Origin: Pandoraea norimbergensis
Lineage (GTDB): Bacteria; Pseudomonadota; Gammaproteobacteria; Burkholderiales; Burkholderiaceae
Assembly: GCF_001465545.3 (NCBI RefSeq)
Contig: NZ_CP013480.3
Span: 1,488,001 to 1,552,000 of the forward strand
Length of the DNA stretch: 64,000 nt
Reading direction: 5' to 3'
In this document: piece after piece, positions 26,567 through 34,907 of the stretch
Numbering within the stretch: the stretch's first letter is position 1
Layout of the letters: the number at the start of each line of letters is the position of its first letter
Position numbers and translations under genes: made by a program
The notes under the pieces: model-generated
Told to the model about the DNA's origin: nothing
What the model saw: the letters and a program-made list of their open reading frames with translations, nothing else
Databases searched by the model: none

Positions 26567-27937
26567 ATGGCAGTCATGGAACAAAACGCGGCCAAGCCGC
26601 AAGGGGGCGCCTTCAACGATGGCGTGCGCCTGTACGTATGGGCGATCGTGATTCTTGTGATCGCAGAACTGATTGGCGCAATCAGCATCAAGGCCGGTCA
26701 CGGCAAGATCGTGCTGTTGCCGATGGTCTGGGCGTTGTTGCTCGGCGCAGCGCTCGGTTTGTCGTCGGCACGTCTGCCGCGCTTCGCACAGATCGACCTG
26801 TCGATGCAACACAAGGCTGCCGCCATTCTGCAACCGGCGCTGCTGCTCTTCGTCGCCAAACTCGGTCTGCTCGTGGGCGGCTCGCTGCCCAAGCTCGTGG
26901 CCGCCGGTTGGGCGCTGGTGTTCCAGGAGTTCGGCCACTTCGTCGGCACGATCATCCTCGGCCTGCCGGTCGCCCTGATGCTCGGCATCAAGCGCGAAGC
27001 CATCGGCGCGACCTTCTCGGTCGGCCGTGAGCCGAGCCTCGCGATCATCGGTGAAAAGTACGGCTTCGATTCGCCGGAAGGCCGTGGCGTGTTGGCCGAG
27101 TACCTGACCGGTACGATTTTCGGTGCCGTGTTCATCTCGCTGTTCGCCGGCTTTATCGCCAGCCTGAACATCTTCAACCCGCATGCGCTCGCGATGGGTG
27201 CCGGTGTGGGTTCGGGTTCGATGATGGCCGCTGCTGCCGGCGCCATCGCGGCGCAGCAGACGCCGGAAGTCGCCAAGGAAGTCGCCACGTTTGCCGCGGC
27301 GTCGAACCTGATCACGACGACGATCGGTACGTACTTCACGCTGTTCATCTCGCTGCCGCTCGCCGTCTGGGGCTATCGCGTGATGGAGCCGGTGCTGGGC
27401 CGCATGACCAAGCGCGGCCGTGCCAACGCCGAAGCCGCTGCCGTGGCCGACGCCGAAGCCGCACAGGAACTCAAGCAAGCCAGCAAGGCGCACACCGTCG
27501 ACATGAACTTCGGCGCGCGTTTGTTCGCCTGGGTGTTCTCGGGCGCGCTGGCACTGCTGGGTAACAGCATGGCCTTCAAGACGTCGTTCATCGACGGTGT
27601 GCCGGGCATGCTGGTCATCATCGGCGCCGTGCTCGTGGGCGAAGCGCTGTACTACGTCACGCGCCGCAAGGTGCCGGCCGTGTGCTGGGTGTCGCTGGTC
27701 GCCATGTTCCTGACGTCGCCGGCCTTCCCGTACGCGCCGATCGTCGAGCAGTTCACCGGCAAGATCAACTTCCTGTCGCTGGTGACCCCGATGCTGACCT
27801 TCGCCGGTCTGTCGGTGGCCAAGGACGTGCCTGCTTTCCGCAAGCTGGGCTGGCGCATCGTGGTCGTGTCGTTCCTCGCGAACGCCGGCACGTTCATGGG
27901 TGCAGCCGTGATCGCGCAGTTCTTCACGCATCCGTAA
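26567..27937 (+). CDS. DUF3100 domain-containing integral membrane protein
   Basis: This 456-residue polytopic membrane protein has about 10-12 hydrophobic segments, and a hydrophilic Ala/Glu/Lys-rich loop around residues 285-315 splits it into two halves. The family is uncharacterised; related secondary carriers make transport of an organic anion plausible. The ATG at 26567 has GGAG six bases upstream, better than the in-frame GTG at 26555. It lies 466 bases behind the ALDH gene, probably with its own promoter. A bidirectional terminator follows. It may supply substrate for the preceding VOC/dehydrogenase/ALDH set. Confidence 0.85.
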   Translation: MAVMEQNAAKPQGGAFNDGVRLYVWAIVILVIAELIGAISIKAGHGKIVLLPMVWALLLGAALGLSSARLPRFAQIDLSMQHKAAAILQPALLLFVAKLGLLVGGSLPKLVAAGWALVFQEFGHFVGTIILGLPVALMLGIKREAIGATFSVGREPSLAIIGEKYGFDSPEGRGVLAEYLTGTIFGAVFISLFAGFIASLNIFNPHALAMGAGVGSGSMMAAAAGAIAAQQTPEVAKEVATFAAASNLITTTIGTYFTLFISLPLAVWGYRVMEPVLGRMTKRGRANAEAAAVADAEAAQELKQASKAHTVDMNFGARLFAWVFSGALALLGNSMAFKTSFIDGVPGMLVIIGAVLVGEALYYVTRRKVPAVCWVSLVAMFLTSPAFPYAPIVEQFTGKINFLSLVTPMLTFAGLSVAKDVPAFRKLGWRIVVVSFLANAGTFMGAAVIAQFFTHP

Positions 27938-28013
27938 TGCCTGCACGTGGGCGCTTGAAAAAGTGCCCGCGACGTGAAGTCTCCGGTGGTCGACCGCCGG
28001 GGGCCGAAGTTTG

Positions 28014-28056
28014 AATAAAAAACGCCACGGCAATCGTTTGCCGTGGCGTTTTTTAT
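28014..28056. terminator. bidirectional terminator between DUF3100 and EF-hand genes
   Basis: AACGCCACGGCAA (28021-28033) pairs with TTGCCGTGGCGTT (28038-28050). It is flanked by an A run on the left and a T run on the right, so it can end transcripts from both convergent genes. Confidence 0.95.
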
Positions 28057-28097
28057 TGGCCGGAGAGTGGCGGGTTGTACTTACCGCCTAACCCGGT

Positions 28098-28676
28098 TCA
28101 GGGCTTCGTCGTGGCCGCGTCGGCCTGAGCGCGCTCGTGATAGTAGCGGCGGAAGTAGGCGCGAATCTCGGCGGGCGAGAGTTTGCCGTCGTGATTGACG
28201 TCGATTTCGTCGAAATGCTGATACAGGAACGGTTCAGCGGCGGCGACCTCGTCACGGCTCAGATAGCCGTCGCCATCCTTGTCGGCCGCTTTGAAATAGC
28301 GCTCGAACGTGGCACGACGGGCTTCGAGTTGACTGCGTTGATAGGCCGCCCATTCATTGCGGTCGATCTTGCCGTCGTGATTGGTATCGATGGCATCGAA
28401 CGAGCGCTGCAAATACAGACCGAGTGCGGCGTTCTGGTCGGCAGCATCGCCGAAGTCGGGGCCTGCGGCAGGCGGCGGCGGGGCCGTCGGGGTCGTGGGC
28501 ACGACACCGTTGATCGGTGCGGCCGACTGCGCGTAGCTCGGCAGCGCGACCAGCGAGAGAGCGGCAGCGCCGGCACAGAGCGTGATCGCGGCCAGCGTCG
28601 CGCGGCCGATACGGCGCGTGCGCAGGGTTTCAATCGTTCGAAGGGAACGTTGGCGTTTGGATTCGGAAGTGGTCAT
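28098..28676 (-). CDS. exported EF-hand protein
   Basis: This 192-residue protein has a twin-arginine-rich N-terminus, a hydrophobic signal segment (about 27-48, cut after SYAQ or nearby), a Pro/Ala-rich linker and three EF-hand calcium loops: DTNHDGKIDRNE (97-108), DKDGDGYLSRDE (132-143) and DVNHDGKLSPAE (159-170). It probably binds calcium in the periplasm; the partner is unknown. CAGGAGA precedes the ATG at 28676. It is the last of three small envelope-protein genes on this strand. Confidence 0.88.
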   Translation of the reverse strand: MTTSESKRQRSLRTIETLRTRRIGRATLAAITLCAGAAALSLVALPSYAQSAAPINGVVPTTPTAPPPPAAGPDFGDAADQNAALGLYLQRSFDAIDTNHDGKIDRNEWAAYQRSQLEARRATFERYFKAADKDGDGYLSRDEVAAAEPFLYQHFDEIDVNHDGKLSPAEIRAYFRRYYHERAQADAATTKP

Positions 28677-28779
28677 GTCGCACTTTCTCCTGAAGGTGAT
28701 GCGGTAGGGCGGGGCGCAACGTCGGGCTTACCGTCGAGGGTCAATGGTCGAGGGTCGAGGGTCGATCGTTGATCGCCGA

Positions 28780-29025
28780 TCAACGACGGCGATCGCCCGT
28801 CACGACGTTACCGATCACGCCGCCGACGACGGCACCCCCGACGGTGGTGCCCAGATCGCCACCGGAGATCAGTGCGCCGCCAAGCGCGCCGACACCGGCA
28901 CCCACGGCGGTGTTACGTGACTCACGCGGCGTCATACCACCGCAACCTGCCAGCGAGCCGATCAGCGCGGCCCCGAGAAGCAGGGTGCCGGCAGTGCGCG
29001 AGATCCGTTGTTGAGTCGTTTTCAT
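28780..29025 (-). CDS. small glycine-zipper lipoprotein
   Basis: The ATG at 29025 has AAGGAG nine bases upstream; the ATG at 29043 lies before that site. The 81-residue protein has a lipoprotein signal with lipobox LAGC (Cys about 28). It is followed by a glycine-zipper domain, rich in GAGVGALGGALI and GGAVVGGVIGN segments, and a basic DRRR tail. This resembles OsmB/SlyB-type envelope proteins that insert a helical hairpin in the outer membrane. A GTCGAGG-type short repeat lies just behind its stop (28735-28765). Confidence 0.85.
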   Translation of the reverse strand: MKTTQQRISRTAGTLLLGAALIGSLAGCGGMTPRESRNTAVGAGVGALGGALISGGDLGTTVGGAVVGGVIGNVVTGDRRR

Positions 29026-29115
29026 GAAGCATGGCTCCTTCAAAGGGGCGCGTTGCCCCGGGTGTTGCAGGCCACGCGCGATTGGATCGTGTGGGCCTGC
29101 TGTTCGTGGAATGCA

Positions 29116-29586
29116 TCAGTGGGCCGTGTCGGACCCGTTCTCCGGTGCGCCCATGCCATTGGCCGGGTTGCTCTCCCGATACGCAGGAGGCGGGGGCGGC
29201 GGCGGATACGGACGCCCTTGGGCATCGGACGGATACGGACGGCCATAGCCATCGGTCGGCGGGTACGGACGCCCGTAGGCATCGGTCGCCGGGGCCACCG
29301 GCGGGGGCGGTGCGGCGTATGGGCTGCACGGCGTGCCAGCGGCATACGGCGGCGGCCCGCAGTCAGACTGATACGCCGGGTTCGTCGACTCGTTGCCGCG
29401 ATACGGCAGGCGAGGTTGCGGCGGTGCCTGATACGCGCACCCTGCGATCGTGAGCAGCACTGCGGCGAAACCCGTCGCAGTGACGGCTGAAGCCACGCGC
29501 CGCGTCGGGAGACTCGATGTCCGCGGCGCGCCTTGATGGGTATTGCCAGCAGCGCCGGAATTAGCGCCAGTTCGGTTGATTCGCAT
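29116..29586 (-). CDS. proline-rich lipoprotein with YGRPYP repeats
   Basis: With the ATG at 29586 (AAGGAGG five bases upstream, beyond the ATG at 29589) the protein has 156 residues. A long basic N-region precedes a hydrophobic stretch ending at lipobox TIAGC (Cys about 50). The mature part is Pro/Tyr-rich with three near-repeats of the type (D/T)xxGRPYP followed by a run of prolines. I know no function. The repeat DNA (29200-29290) is correspondingly periodic. It heads a group of three small envelope proteins. Confidence 0.75.
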   Translation of the reverse strand: MRINRTGANSGAAGNTHQGAPRTSSLPTRRVASAVTATGFAAVLLTIAGCAYQAPPQPRLPYRGNESTNPAYQSDCGPPPYAAGTPCSPYAAPPPPVAPATDAYGRPYPPTDGYGRPYPSDAQGRPYPPPPPPPAYRESNPANGMGAPENGSDTAH

Positions 29587-29893
29587 CATGACCTCCTTGC
29601 GAGGGTAGTGTTCATCCCACCCGTCGTCATCATGGATAGACAAGGGTTCGACGCTCGATGCGTGAATAAGATCGCGCGATCTTGTAAGTCTTTGTAATGG
29701 CCTCGAGCGGTACCGCTTCGCGAACCCAATCGACTCGAACTACGCAAGTAGCGTTAGTTAACTTTAGTACATGTGATGCACTCCGAACTATGTAGGAGGG
29801 CACTGACACCTGATGAAGGAAGGCGATGTAGGACGCGCGGACGAGCCCATGGGAAAAGCGATTGCGTGCCGCTTTCATGCGGTTGTCGTTGCA
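29587..29893. other. promoter-side intergenic region with a 16-base palindrome
   Basis: This 307-base gap lies between the lipoprotein start and the MFS stop. It is clearly lower in GC than its surroundings and holds the perfect palindrome AAGATCGCGCGATCTT (29668-29683), about 82-97 bases upstream of the lipoprotein ATG. No coding frame with support is seen. Confidence 0.65.
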
Positions 29894-31105
29894 TCACAAG
29901 AAGTTCGCGCTGCGCTTACCGGTCGCGTGCACTGCGCATGCAAGCAAGCCCGCCGCCACACCGAATGCACAGACGCCGTCCCAGCCCCACGCACTCCATG
30001 CCATCACGCCAAGTGCGGAGCCCAGCGCGCCCATCAGGAAATAGACACTCATGTAGAGCGTGTTCAGACGGCTGGCGGCTTCGGCATCGAGCGCGAAAAT
30101 GCGCGTCTGATTGGCGATCTGCCCCGTCTGCACGCCGAGATCGAGCACGATCACGCCGAGTGCGAGGCCCACGAGACTCGCCTGTCCGACCCAGAGCGTG
30201 GCGAACGACAGCACCACCGCACCGATACCTGCCCACAACACGCGATGCGGTCCGCCGCGATCGGTGAGGCGTCCGGCAAGCGGGGCCGCAAGCGCGCCCA
30301 CGATACCGATGACACCGAAAGTGCCTGCCACGCCAGCGTGCTGCCCATGCACAGGACTCGCGAGCCAGAGCGTGAGCGTGGACCAGAAGGCGCTGAATGC
30401 CGCAAACAGCAGACCGCCGATGAGCGCCGATGCGCGCAGCGCAGCGTGCCGCCCAAAGAGCGTGACCATCGAACGCAGCAAAGCAGGGTACGTCATCGAC
30501 GTAGTTGGCGGCGCGTATGGCAGACGTCGGCCGAGCAAAGCCGCCAGACACAGCATGGCAAGGGCGGCCATGCCGAACATCGCGCGCCAGTGCCACCACG
30601 TAGCCACCCAACCTGCGAGCGTGCGTGCGCCGAGAATGCCGATGAGCAGGCCGCTGACGACCGTGCCGACGACAGCGCCGCGCCGCTCGGGCGGTGCCAG
30701 TTGTGCGGCGAGGGGCAGGATGTGCTGGGCGACAGTGCCTGTCACGCCGATGGCAAAGCTAGCGACGACGAGTATCCAGAAGTGCGGTGCCGATGCCGCG
30801 AGCAGCAGCGACGCACACAGACCGAGCATCTGCCACACGATCAGACGCCGGCGGTCGGCAACGCGGTCGCCCAATGGGGTGAGCAGCAGCAGGCCCGCCG
30901 CATAGCCCAGTTGCGCGGCGGCGGGCACCATCGACAGTTGCCAGCCCGACGTGTCGAAGCGCGTGCCGATGTGGCCGAGCATCGGATGACAGTAGTTGAG
31001 ATTGGCAACCGCCAGCCCGCAGGCCACGGCCATCAGCCAGATATCGGCGCGGCGCAGCGGGGCAGCGTGCGGTGCCGGGGAAGGAGACGCGTTGGATCGG
31101 AACAT
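29894..31105 (-). CDS. MFS transporter
   Basis: This 403-residue inner-membrane protein has about 12 hydrophobic segments and the MFS loop motif GDRVADRRR between segments 2 and 3 (about 79-87). A second copy-like loop, GRLTDRGGPHR, lies in the C-terminal half (about 278-288). It resembles DHA1-type efflux pumps for drugs or metabolites. The ATG at 31105 is followed by a Pro/Ala-rich cytosolic start. No regulator gene is directly adjacent. Confidence 0.9.
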   Translation of the reverse strand: MFRSNASPSPAPHAAPLRRADIWLMAVACGLAVANLNYCHPMLGHIGTRFDTSGWQLSMVPAAAQLGYAAGLLLLTPLGDRVADRRRLIVWQMLGLCASLLLAASAPHFWILVVASFAIGVTGTVAQHILPLAAQLAPPERRGAVVGTVVSGLLIGILGARTLAGWVATWWHWRAMFGMAALAMLCLAALLGRRLPYAPPTTSMTYPALLRSMVTLFGRHAALRASALIGGLLFAAFSAFWSTLTLWLASPVHGQHAGVAGTFGVIGIVGALAAPLAGRLTDRGGPHRVLWAGIGAVVLSFATLWVGQASLVGLALGVIVLDLGVQTGQIANQTRIFALDAEAASRLNTLYMSVYFLMGALGSALGVMAWSAWGWDGVCAFGVAAGLLACAVHATGKRSANFL

Positions 31106-31838
31106 GATGAGCGGCGCACGGGCTCATCCGGGGCATGGCATCGCGTATCGCGTCGTATATGACGTCGACCGTTTCCCGTCAGCGCGTTGACAGCCCACCG
31201 ACAGCTCACTGACAGCTCACTGACAACCCATCGGCAACCGGCGGTCAGTCATTCGTCAGTGCGCTACCGGCGGGGACGCGGCGAGGCAAAAGTCTCGCAG
31301 ACAGCGCCTCGATTCACGCTCGGAAAATAGCCATTGAAAAATGAGAATGCCGAACGGGTGACGGCTCACACGAAGGTTTCCCGGAGGCACGGCGGCAAGC
31401 GGAAAGTCCCCATGCTAAGGACGATGCCGTGGGCTGCGGGCATGCGCGCTAAAACATCAGATAAGTCCCATGACGACATTGCCGCCGTGGCTTGCGGATA
31501 AAGGCGTACGGCCGCGAATGCCACACGCGGCGCAGCGTTTTTTCGTCGGAAAAAAGGCTCGCCCGTACGGATAAAACACCCCGTTTTCTATCGATTTTCG
31601 AGGGAATGGGCCATGCGCGTAATACGCGGTAATCCGGCGCATAACGCGATGTCTGTCATCGTAAACCGCGTTGTATGCGTTGGAATACCGGGAAAGTCCG
31701 GGGGAGTGTTTGCGCTTAGTTTTCGCCGCAAGCTGCGTGAGCGCTGGCATACTACCCCCGCTGACGTTCGGTATTGACCTCAGCGTGAGGTTGAGAAATT
31801 TCGATTGAGGTGCGTGGCCTAACCGCGCAGGCTTACTC
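31106..31838. other. 733-base intergenic region with tandem repeats and hairpins
   Basis: No supported gene lies here. Four head-to-tail 11-base units of the type TGACAGCTCAC occupy 31188-31231. A TTTTTTC/GAAAAAA inverted repeat lies at 31538-31555. Between about 31384 and 31432, nested inverted repeats (CACGGC/GCCGTG around GTCC/GGAC) could fold as RNA. A frame of 171 codons on the minus strand crosses the TetR gene start and has atypical composition, so I leave it out. Confidence 0.6.
31188..31231. repeat. four tandem 11-base repeats (TGACAGCTCAC type)
   Basis: Units at 31188, 31199, 31210 and 31221 differ from one another at one to three positions, upstream of the MFS gene start. Confidence 0.9.
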
Positions 31839-32483
31839 ATGCCACAAGTCAAGAAAGAAGACATTCGTCTGGCCATCCTCGAAGCGTCGCACGCCCTTTT
31901 TCTCGAGAAAGGGTACGTCGAAACGACCATGGTGCAGATCGCCAAGCGCGCGGGTATTTCGCACGCGAACATTTACAGCTACTTCACTGCGAAGCTGCAA
32001 GTCTTCTTCTGCGTCTACGAGCGCTGGTTCAAGGCACGCATCGCTACGCTCGAAGCTGAAGTGCTTGCCGCCCACGGTGCCCACGCGCGCATGCGCAGCC
32101 TGCTCAGCGGCCTGCTGGTGGAGACGCCCCGGCTCGACAACGGCTTCTCGCACAACCTGGTGCAGGCACTGGCCACGGTGACCCCGGGCGACCCGTACGA
32201 CCCGACGCTGTTGCAATGGTTTCGCGAGCGGCTCTCGGCCATGCTGGCCGCCAGCGCGCCGAGCCTCGCGCGTGACAGCGTAAGGCGTGCGCGTCTGGTC
32301 GACATGCTGGTACTGACGTTTGACGGCTGTCTCGTGAATCATCACGTCAACCCGTCATCCCTGCCGGATGTGGCGATGCTCGAAGAGTTCGTCACCGCCT
32401 TTCTGTCGGCCGAGCCTGCCGACCCGACACCGGTGCCGCAGGGGGCCGGGCCGGGTTCGCCGCCCTCGGCGGCAGCGGCCTGA
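31839..32483 (+). CDS. TetR-family transcriptional regulator
   Basis: This 214-residue protein has the TetR HTH at about residues 10-55 (ETTMVQIAKRAGISHANIYS then YFTAKLQVF). The C-terminal half is the ligand-binding domain and ends in a Pro/Ala/Gly-rich tail. The LysR gene begins 11 bases after its stop, so the two regulators are probably co-transcribed. Its targets are unknown; the MFS gene is divergent but 733 bases away. Confidence 0.88.
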   Translation: MPQVKKEDIRLAILEASHALFLEKGYVETTMVQIAKRAGISHANIYSYFTAKLQVFFCVYERWFKARIATLEAEVLAAHGAHARMRSLLSGLLVETPRLDNGFSHNLVQALATVTPGDPYDPTLLQWFRERLSAMLAASAPSLARDSVRRARLVDMLVLTFDGCLVNHHVNPSSLPDVAMLEEFVTAFLSAEPADPTPVPQGAGPGSPPSAAAA

Positions 32484-32494
32484 ACAGGATCCCG

Positions 32495-33451
32495 ATGCGT
32501 TCATTGCCCTGGACTGCCCTCAACCTCGGGCGAAAGCTCAAGTTCCATCAACTTCAGGTATTCGATCGTGTGCTCGAGACGGGCTCGCTGGTGCGTGCCG
32601 CCAACGAGACGGGCCTTACGCAACCTGCGGTGAGCAAGATCGTGCATGAGCTGGAGGCCTGCTTCGAAGGGCCCTTGTTCGTGCGTAGCAACCGGGGCAT
32701 GCAGCCGACGGAGCTGGGCGAATTGCTCGGGCATCGCGTCAAGTCGCTGATGGCCGAGTTGCGCTACCTGACCGATGAAGTCAACGCGTTCAGCGCGGGC
32801 ACCAGCGGGCATGTGATTGTCGGCACGCTGATTTCGGCGTCGGCCGACCTGCTGCCACGCACGATCGCCATGCTCAAGTCGCGGGCGCCCGGCGTGCTGG
32901 TGACGGTGCGCGAGGCGACCACGGCGCAACTGTTCCCGGCGTTGGCCAGCGGCGATCTCGACATCGTCGTCGGCCGATTGCCCGAGCGGGCGCTGCCGGT
33001 CGCCAACGCCTTCGCCCTGACACACGAAATTCTCTTCAACGAATCGCTCTGCGTGGTCGGTGGCATTCGTCACTGGGCTGACTCGGCGGCGCGGGTGCCG
33101 CTGGCGCAATTGCGCGAAGGGTCATGGATTCTGCCAGTGCCCGAGTCGCCGTCGCGGCTGGCCGCCGAGCGCCTCTTTCACGATGCTGGGCTGTTGCTGC
33201 CCGAGGACGTCGTCGAGTCGCTGTCGATCCTGACCAATATCGGTTTGATGCTCGAATCGCCACGCGTGGCGCTCATGCCGCGTGCGGCGGCTAAACCGTT
33301 TGTCGACTCTGGCCTGCTGCGGGTATTGGCCGATACGGTATCGGGCAGCTTTGGCGACGTGGGTTATTCGCTGCGCTCGGACAAACAGCCGAGCCCGGCG
33401 TGCGAGCGCTTTGTGGTGTGTCTGCGCGAGGCGTGCGGCTTGAAGCCCTGA
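32495..33451 (+). CDS. LysR-family transcriptional regulator (GbpR/PcaQ-like)
   Basis: This 318-residue regulator starts its HTH with KLKFHQLQVFDRVLETGSL (about 14-32), a form common in the galactose-binding/PcaQ group of LysR regulators. Its effector domain begins near GHVIVGTLISASADL (about 106). It lies 11 bases downstream of a TetR gene; a tandem of two regulators of different families in one transcript is uncommon. No adjacent metabolic target is evident. Confidence 0.9.
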   Translation: MRSLPWTALNLGRKLKFHQLQVFDRVLETGSLVRAANETGLTQPAVSKIVHELEACFEGPLFVRSNRGMQPTELGELLGHRVKSLMAELRYLTDEVNAFSAGTSGHVIVGTLISASADLLPRTIAMLKSRAPGVLVTVREATTAQLFPALASGDLDIVVGRLPERALPVANAFALTHEILFNESLCVVGGIRHWADSAARVPLAQLREGSWILPVPESPSRLAAERLFHDAGLLLPEDVVESLSILTNIGLMLESPRVALMPRAAAKPFVDSGLLRVLADTVSGSFGDVGYSLRSDKQPSPACERFVVCLREACGLKP

Positions 33452-33585
33452 CGGGCGACGCAGGAGAGAGAAGGGACGGCGGCAGCGACAGCCACAATGG
33501 GCAGTTCGGGCAGCTCATCGACGGTGCGCCGACCGCCGCCCTAAGCATCTGCGCGTGATGCGCATCCGCAGTTCATTGCCGGGCA

Positions 33586-33945
33586 TCAGAGTCCGGCGAG
33601 CGCCGAGACGAGCCCCGGATTCTGTTGCACGAGCCGGATCAGGCACACCGCCTGAGCATTCGGCCGTGCGCGGCCTTGTTCCCAGTTTTCCAGCGTGCGC
33701 GGATTCGTCCGCAGGTAATGCGCAAAGACATTGCGTGACATGCCCAGATGCTTGCGCAAGGCGAGCAGTTCTTCGGGAAACACTTCCAGTTTGGGTAGCG
33801 GGGTACGCGGTAATTCCTTGATGTTGAGCGGCAAGTCCGCAGGGAGTCCGCTCTTGACGTGCGTCGGCTCGGTGGGCGGTGGCGCCCCGGTGTCCTGCGT
33901 GAGCAGCCAGCGGAACGGATTGGAAGGCGTATTCGAGTAAGCCAT
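33586..33945 (-). CDS. XRE/HigA-like helix-turn-helix protein
   Basis: This 119-residue protein has a Pro-rich N-terminal half and a C-terminal HTH (about 59-115, LLALRKHLGMSRNVFAHYLR then PRTLENWEQG) of the type found in antitoxins such as NadS or HigA. No toxin gene is next to it on either side, so it is an orphan regulator as far as can be seen. It lies convergent to the LysR gene and points away from the liv genes. Confidence 0.8.
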   Translation of the reverse strand: MAYSNTPSNPFRWLLTQDTGAPPPTEPTHVKSGLPADLPLNIKELPRTPLPKLEVFPEELLALRKHLGMSRNVFAHYLRTNPRTLENWEQGRARPNAQAVCLIRLVQQNPGLVSALAGL

Positions 33946-34116
33946 AGTCCTGCCCGGTGTCAGTGGGTGAAAGTTAAGTGGAGAGCGTGCGCGGATGGTG
34001 TAAGTCGCGCCGGGCTTGTGAAGTCAATCAAGCGGGACTGATTGCAACACAACGTTTGCCCGGGCGCTTTCACAAAACTCTCGTGGTTTTCGCGTCTGAC
34101 ACCTATCGAGTACTAC

Positions 34117-34139
34117 GCACTCAGGTGATGCCTGAGTGC
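34117..34139 (-). terminator. stem-loop behind the liv operon
   Basis: GCACTCAGG (34117-34125) and CCTGAGTGC (34131-34139) form a perfect nine-base stem with a five-base loop, 58 bases beyond the livF stop. There is no T run, so it may protect the 3' end instead of terminating. Confidence 0.5.
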
Positions 34140-34196
34140 CGCAGAGTGGGTGCGCGGGCGCAGCGCACGGCCGCCACCCGTCACTTCAGACCGTGC

Positions 34197-34907
34197 TCAC
34201 ACGCCGAGATAGGTCTGCAACTGCGCCATGTCGCGACGCAGCCCGGCGGAGTCTCCCTGCCACGCCACACGGCCCTTGTCGACGATGTAGTGACGATCGC
34301 CCAGCTCGAGCATCGGCGCCAGATTCTTGTCGATACAAAGAATCGACAAACCGCTGCCTTTGAGTTGCTTGAGGCATTGCCAGATTTCACCGCGAATGAG
34401 CGGCGCGAGGCCTTCCGTCGCTTCGTCGAGAATGAGCAATTTCGGATTCGTCATCAGCGCGCGCCCAATCGCGAGCATCTGCTGCTCACCACCCGAGAGA
34501 TTGCTGCCGAGATTTTTCTCACGCTCGCGCAGGCGAGGGAACAGGTCGTAGATGCGTGCGAGCGTCCACGGCGAACTGGCACCGTGGCGATTGCCTGCCG
34601 TCGCTACGAGGTTCTCGCGCACGGTCAGTGTGGGGAAGATCTGGCGGCCTTCGGGCACCAGCCCCATGCCGGCGCGGGCAATGCGATGCGACGGGCTGGC
34701 GTGAATCGGCTGACCGTCGAAGACGATCTCGCCGCGCGCAGGGCGCATGAGACCGGTGATCGACTTCACCGTGGTCGACTTGCCCATGCCGTTGCGCCCG
34801 AGCAGCGTGACGAACGCGCCGCGCTCGATATCGAGCTGCATGCCGAACAGTGCCTGACTCGCTCCGTAATACGACTCGACGCCGGCCAAAGACAACAGAG
34901 TGCTCAT
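34197..34907 (-). CDS. livF: LIV-type ABC transporter ATP-binding protein
   Basis: This 236-residue ATPase has Walker A GRNGMGKST (about 37-45), the signature NLSGGEQQML (about 134-143) and Walker B LLILDEATEG. These are the usual LivF traits, with GLAPLI behind Walker B. It overlaps livG by four bases (ATGA), so the two are translationally coupled. It is the last gene of a leftward importer operon that starts with the binding-protein gene at 39823. Substrate choice is set by the binding protein, not by this subunit. Confidence 0.95.
   Translation of the reverse strand: MSTLLSLAGVESYYGASQALFGMQLDIERGAFVTLLGRNGMGKSTTVKSITGLMRPARGEIVFDGQPIHASPSHRIARAGMGLVPEGRQIFPTLTVRENLVATAGNRHGASSPWTLARIYDLFPRLREREKNLGSNLSGGEQQMLAIGRALMTNPKLLILDEATEGLAPLIRGEIWQCLKQLKGSGLSILCIDKNLAPMLELGDRHYIVDKGRVAWQGDSAGLRRDMAQLQTYLGV

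Noticed and set aside
26540..28033. 497-codon minus-strand frame opposite the DUF3100 gene
   Set aside because: The sense frame encodes a polytopic membrane protein; the antisense is His/Arg/Gln-rich shadow.
29894..31105. MFS gene as target of the TetR gene at 31839
   Set aside because: They are divergent, but 733 bases and a repeat array lie between; no shared operator was found.
31457..31972. 171-codon minus-strand frame in the MFS-TetR gap
   Set aside because: It runs 130 bases into the TetR gene, has no ribosome site and unusual composition.
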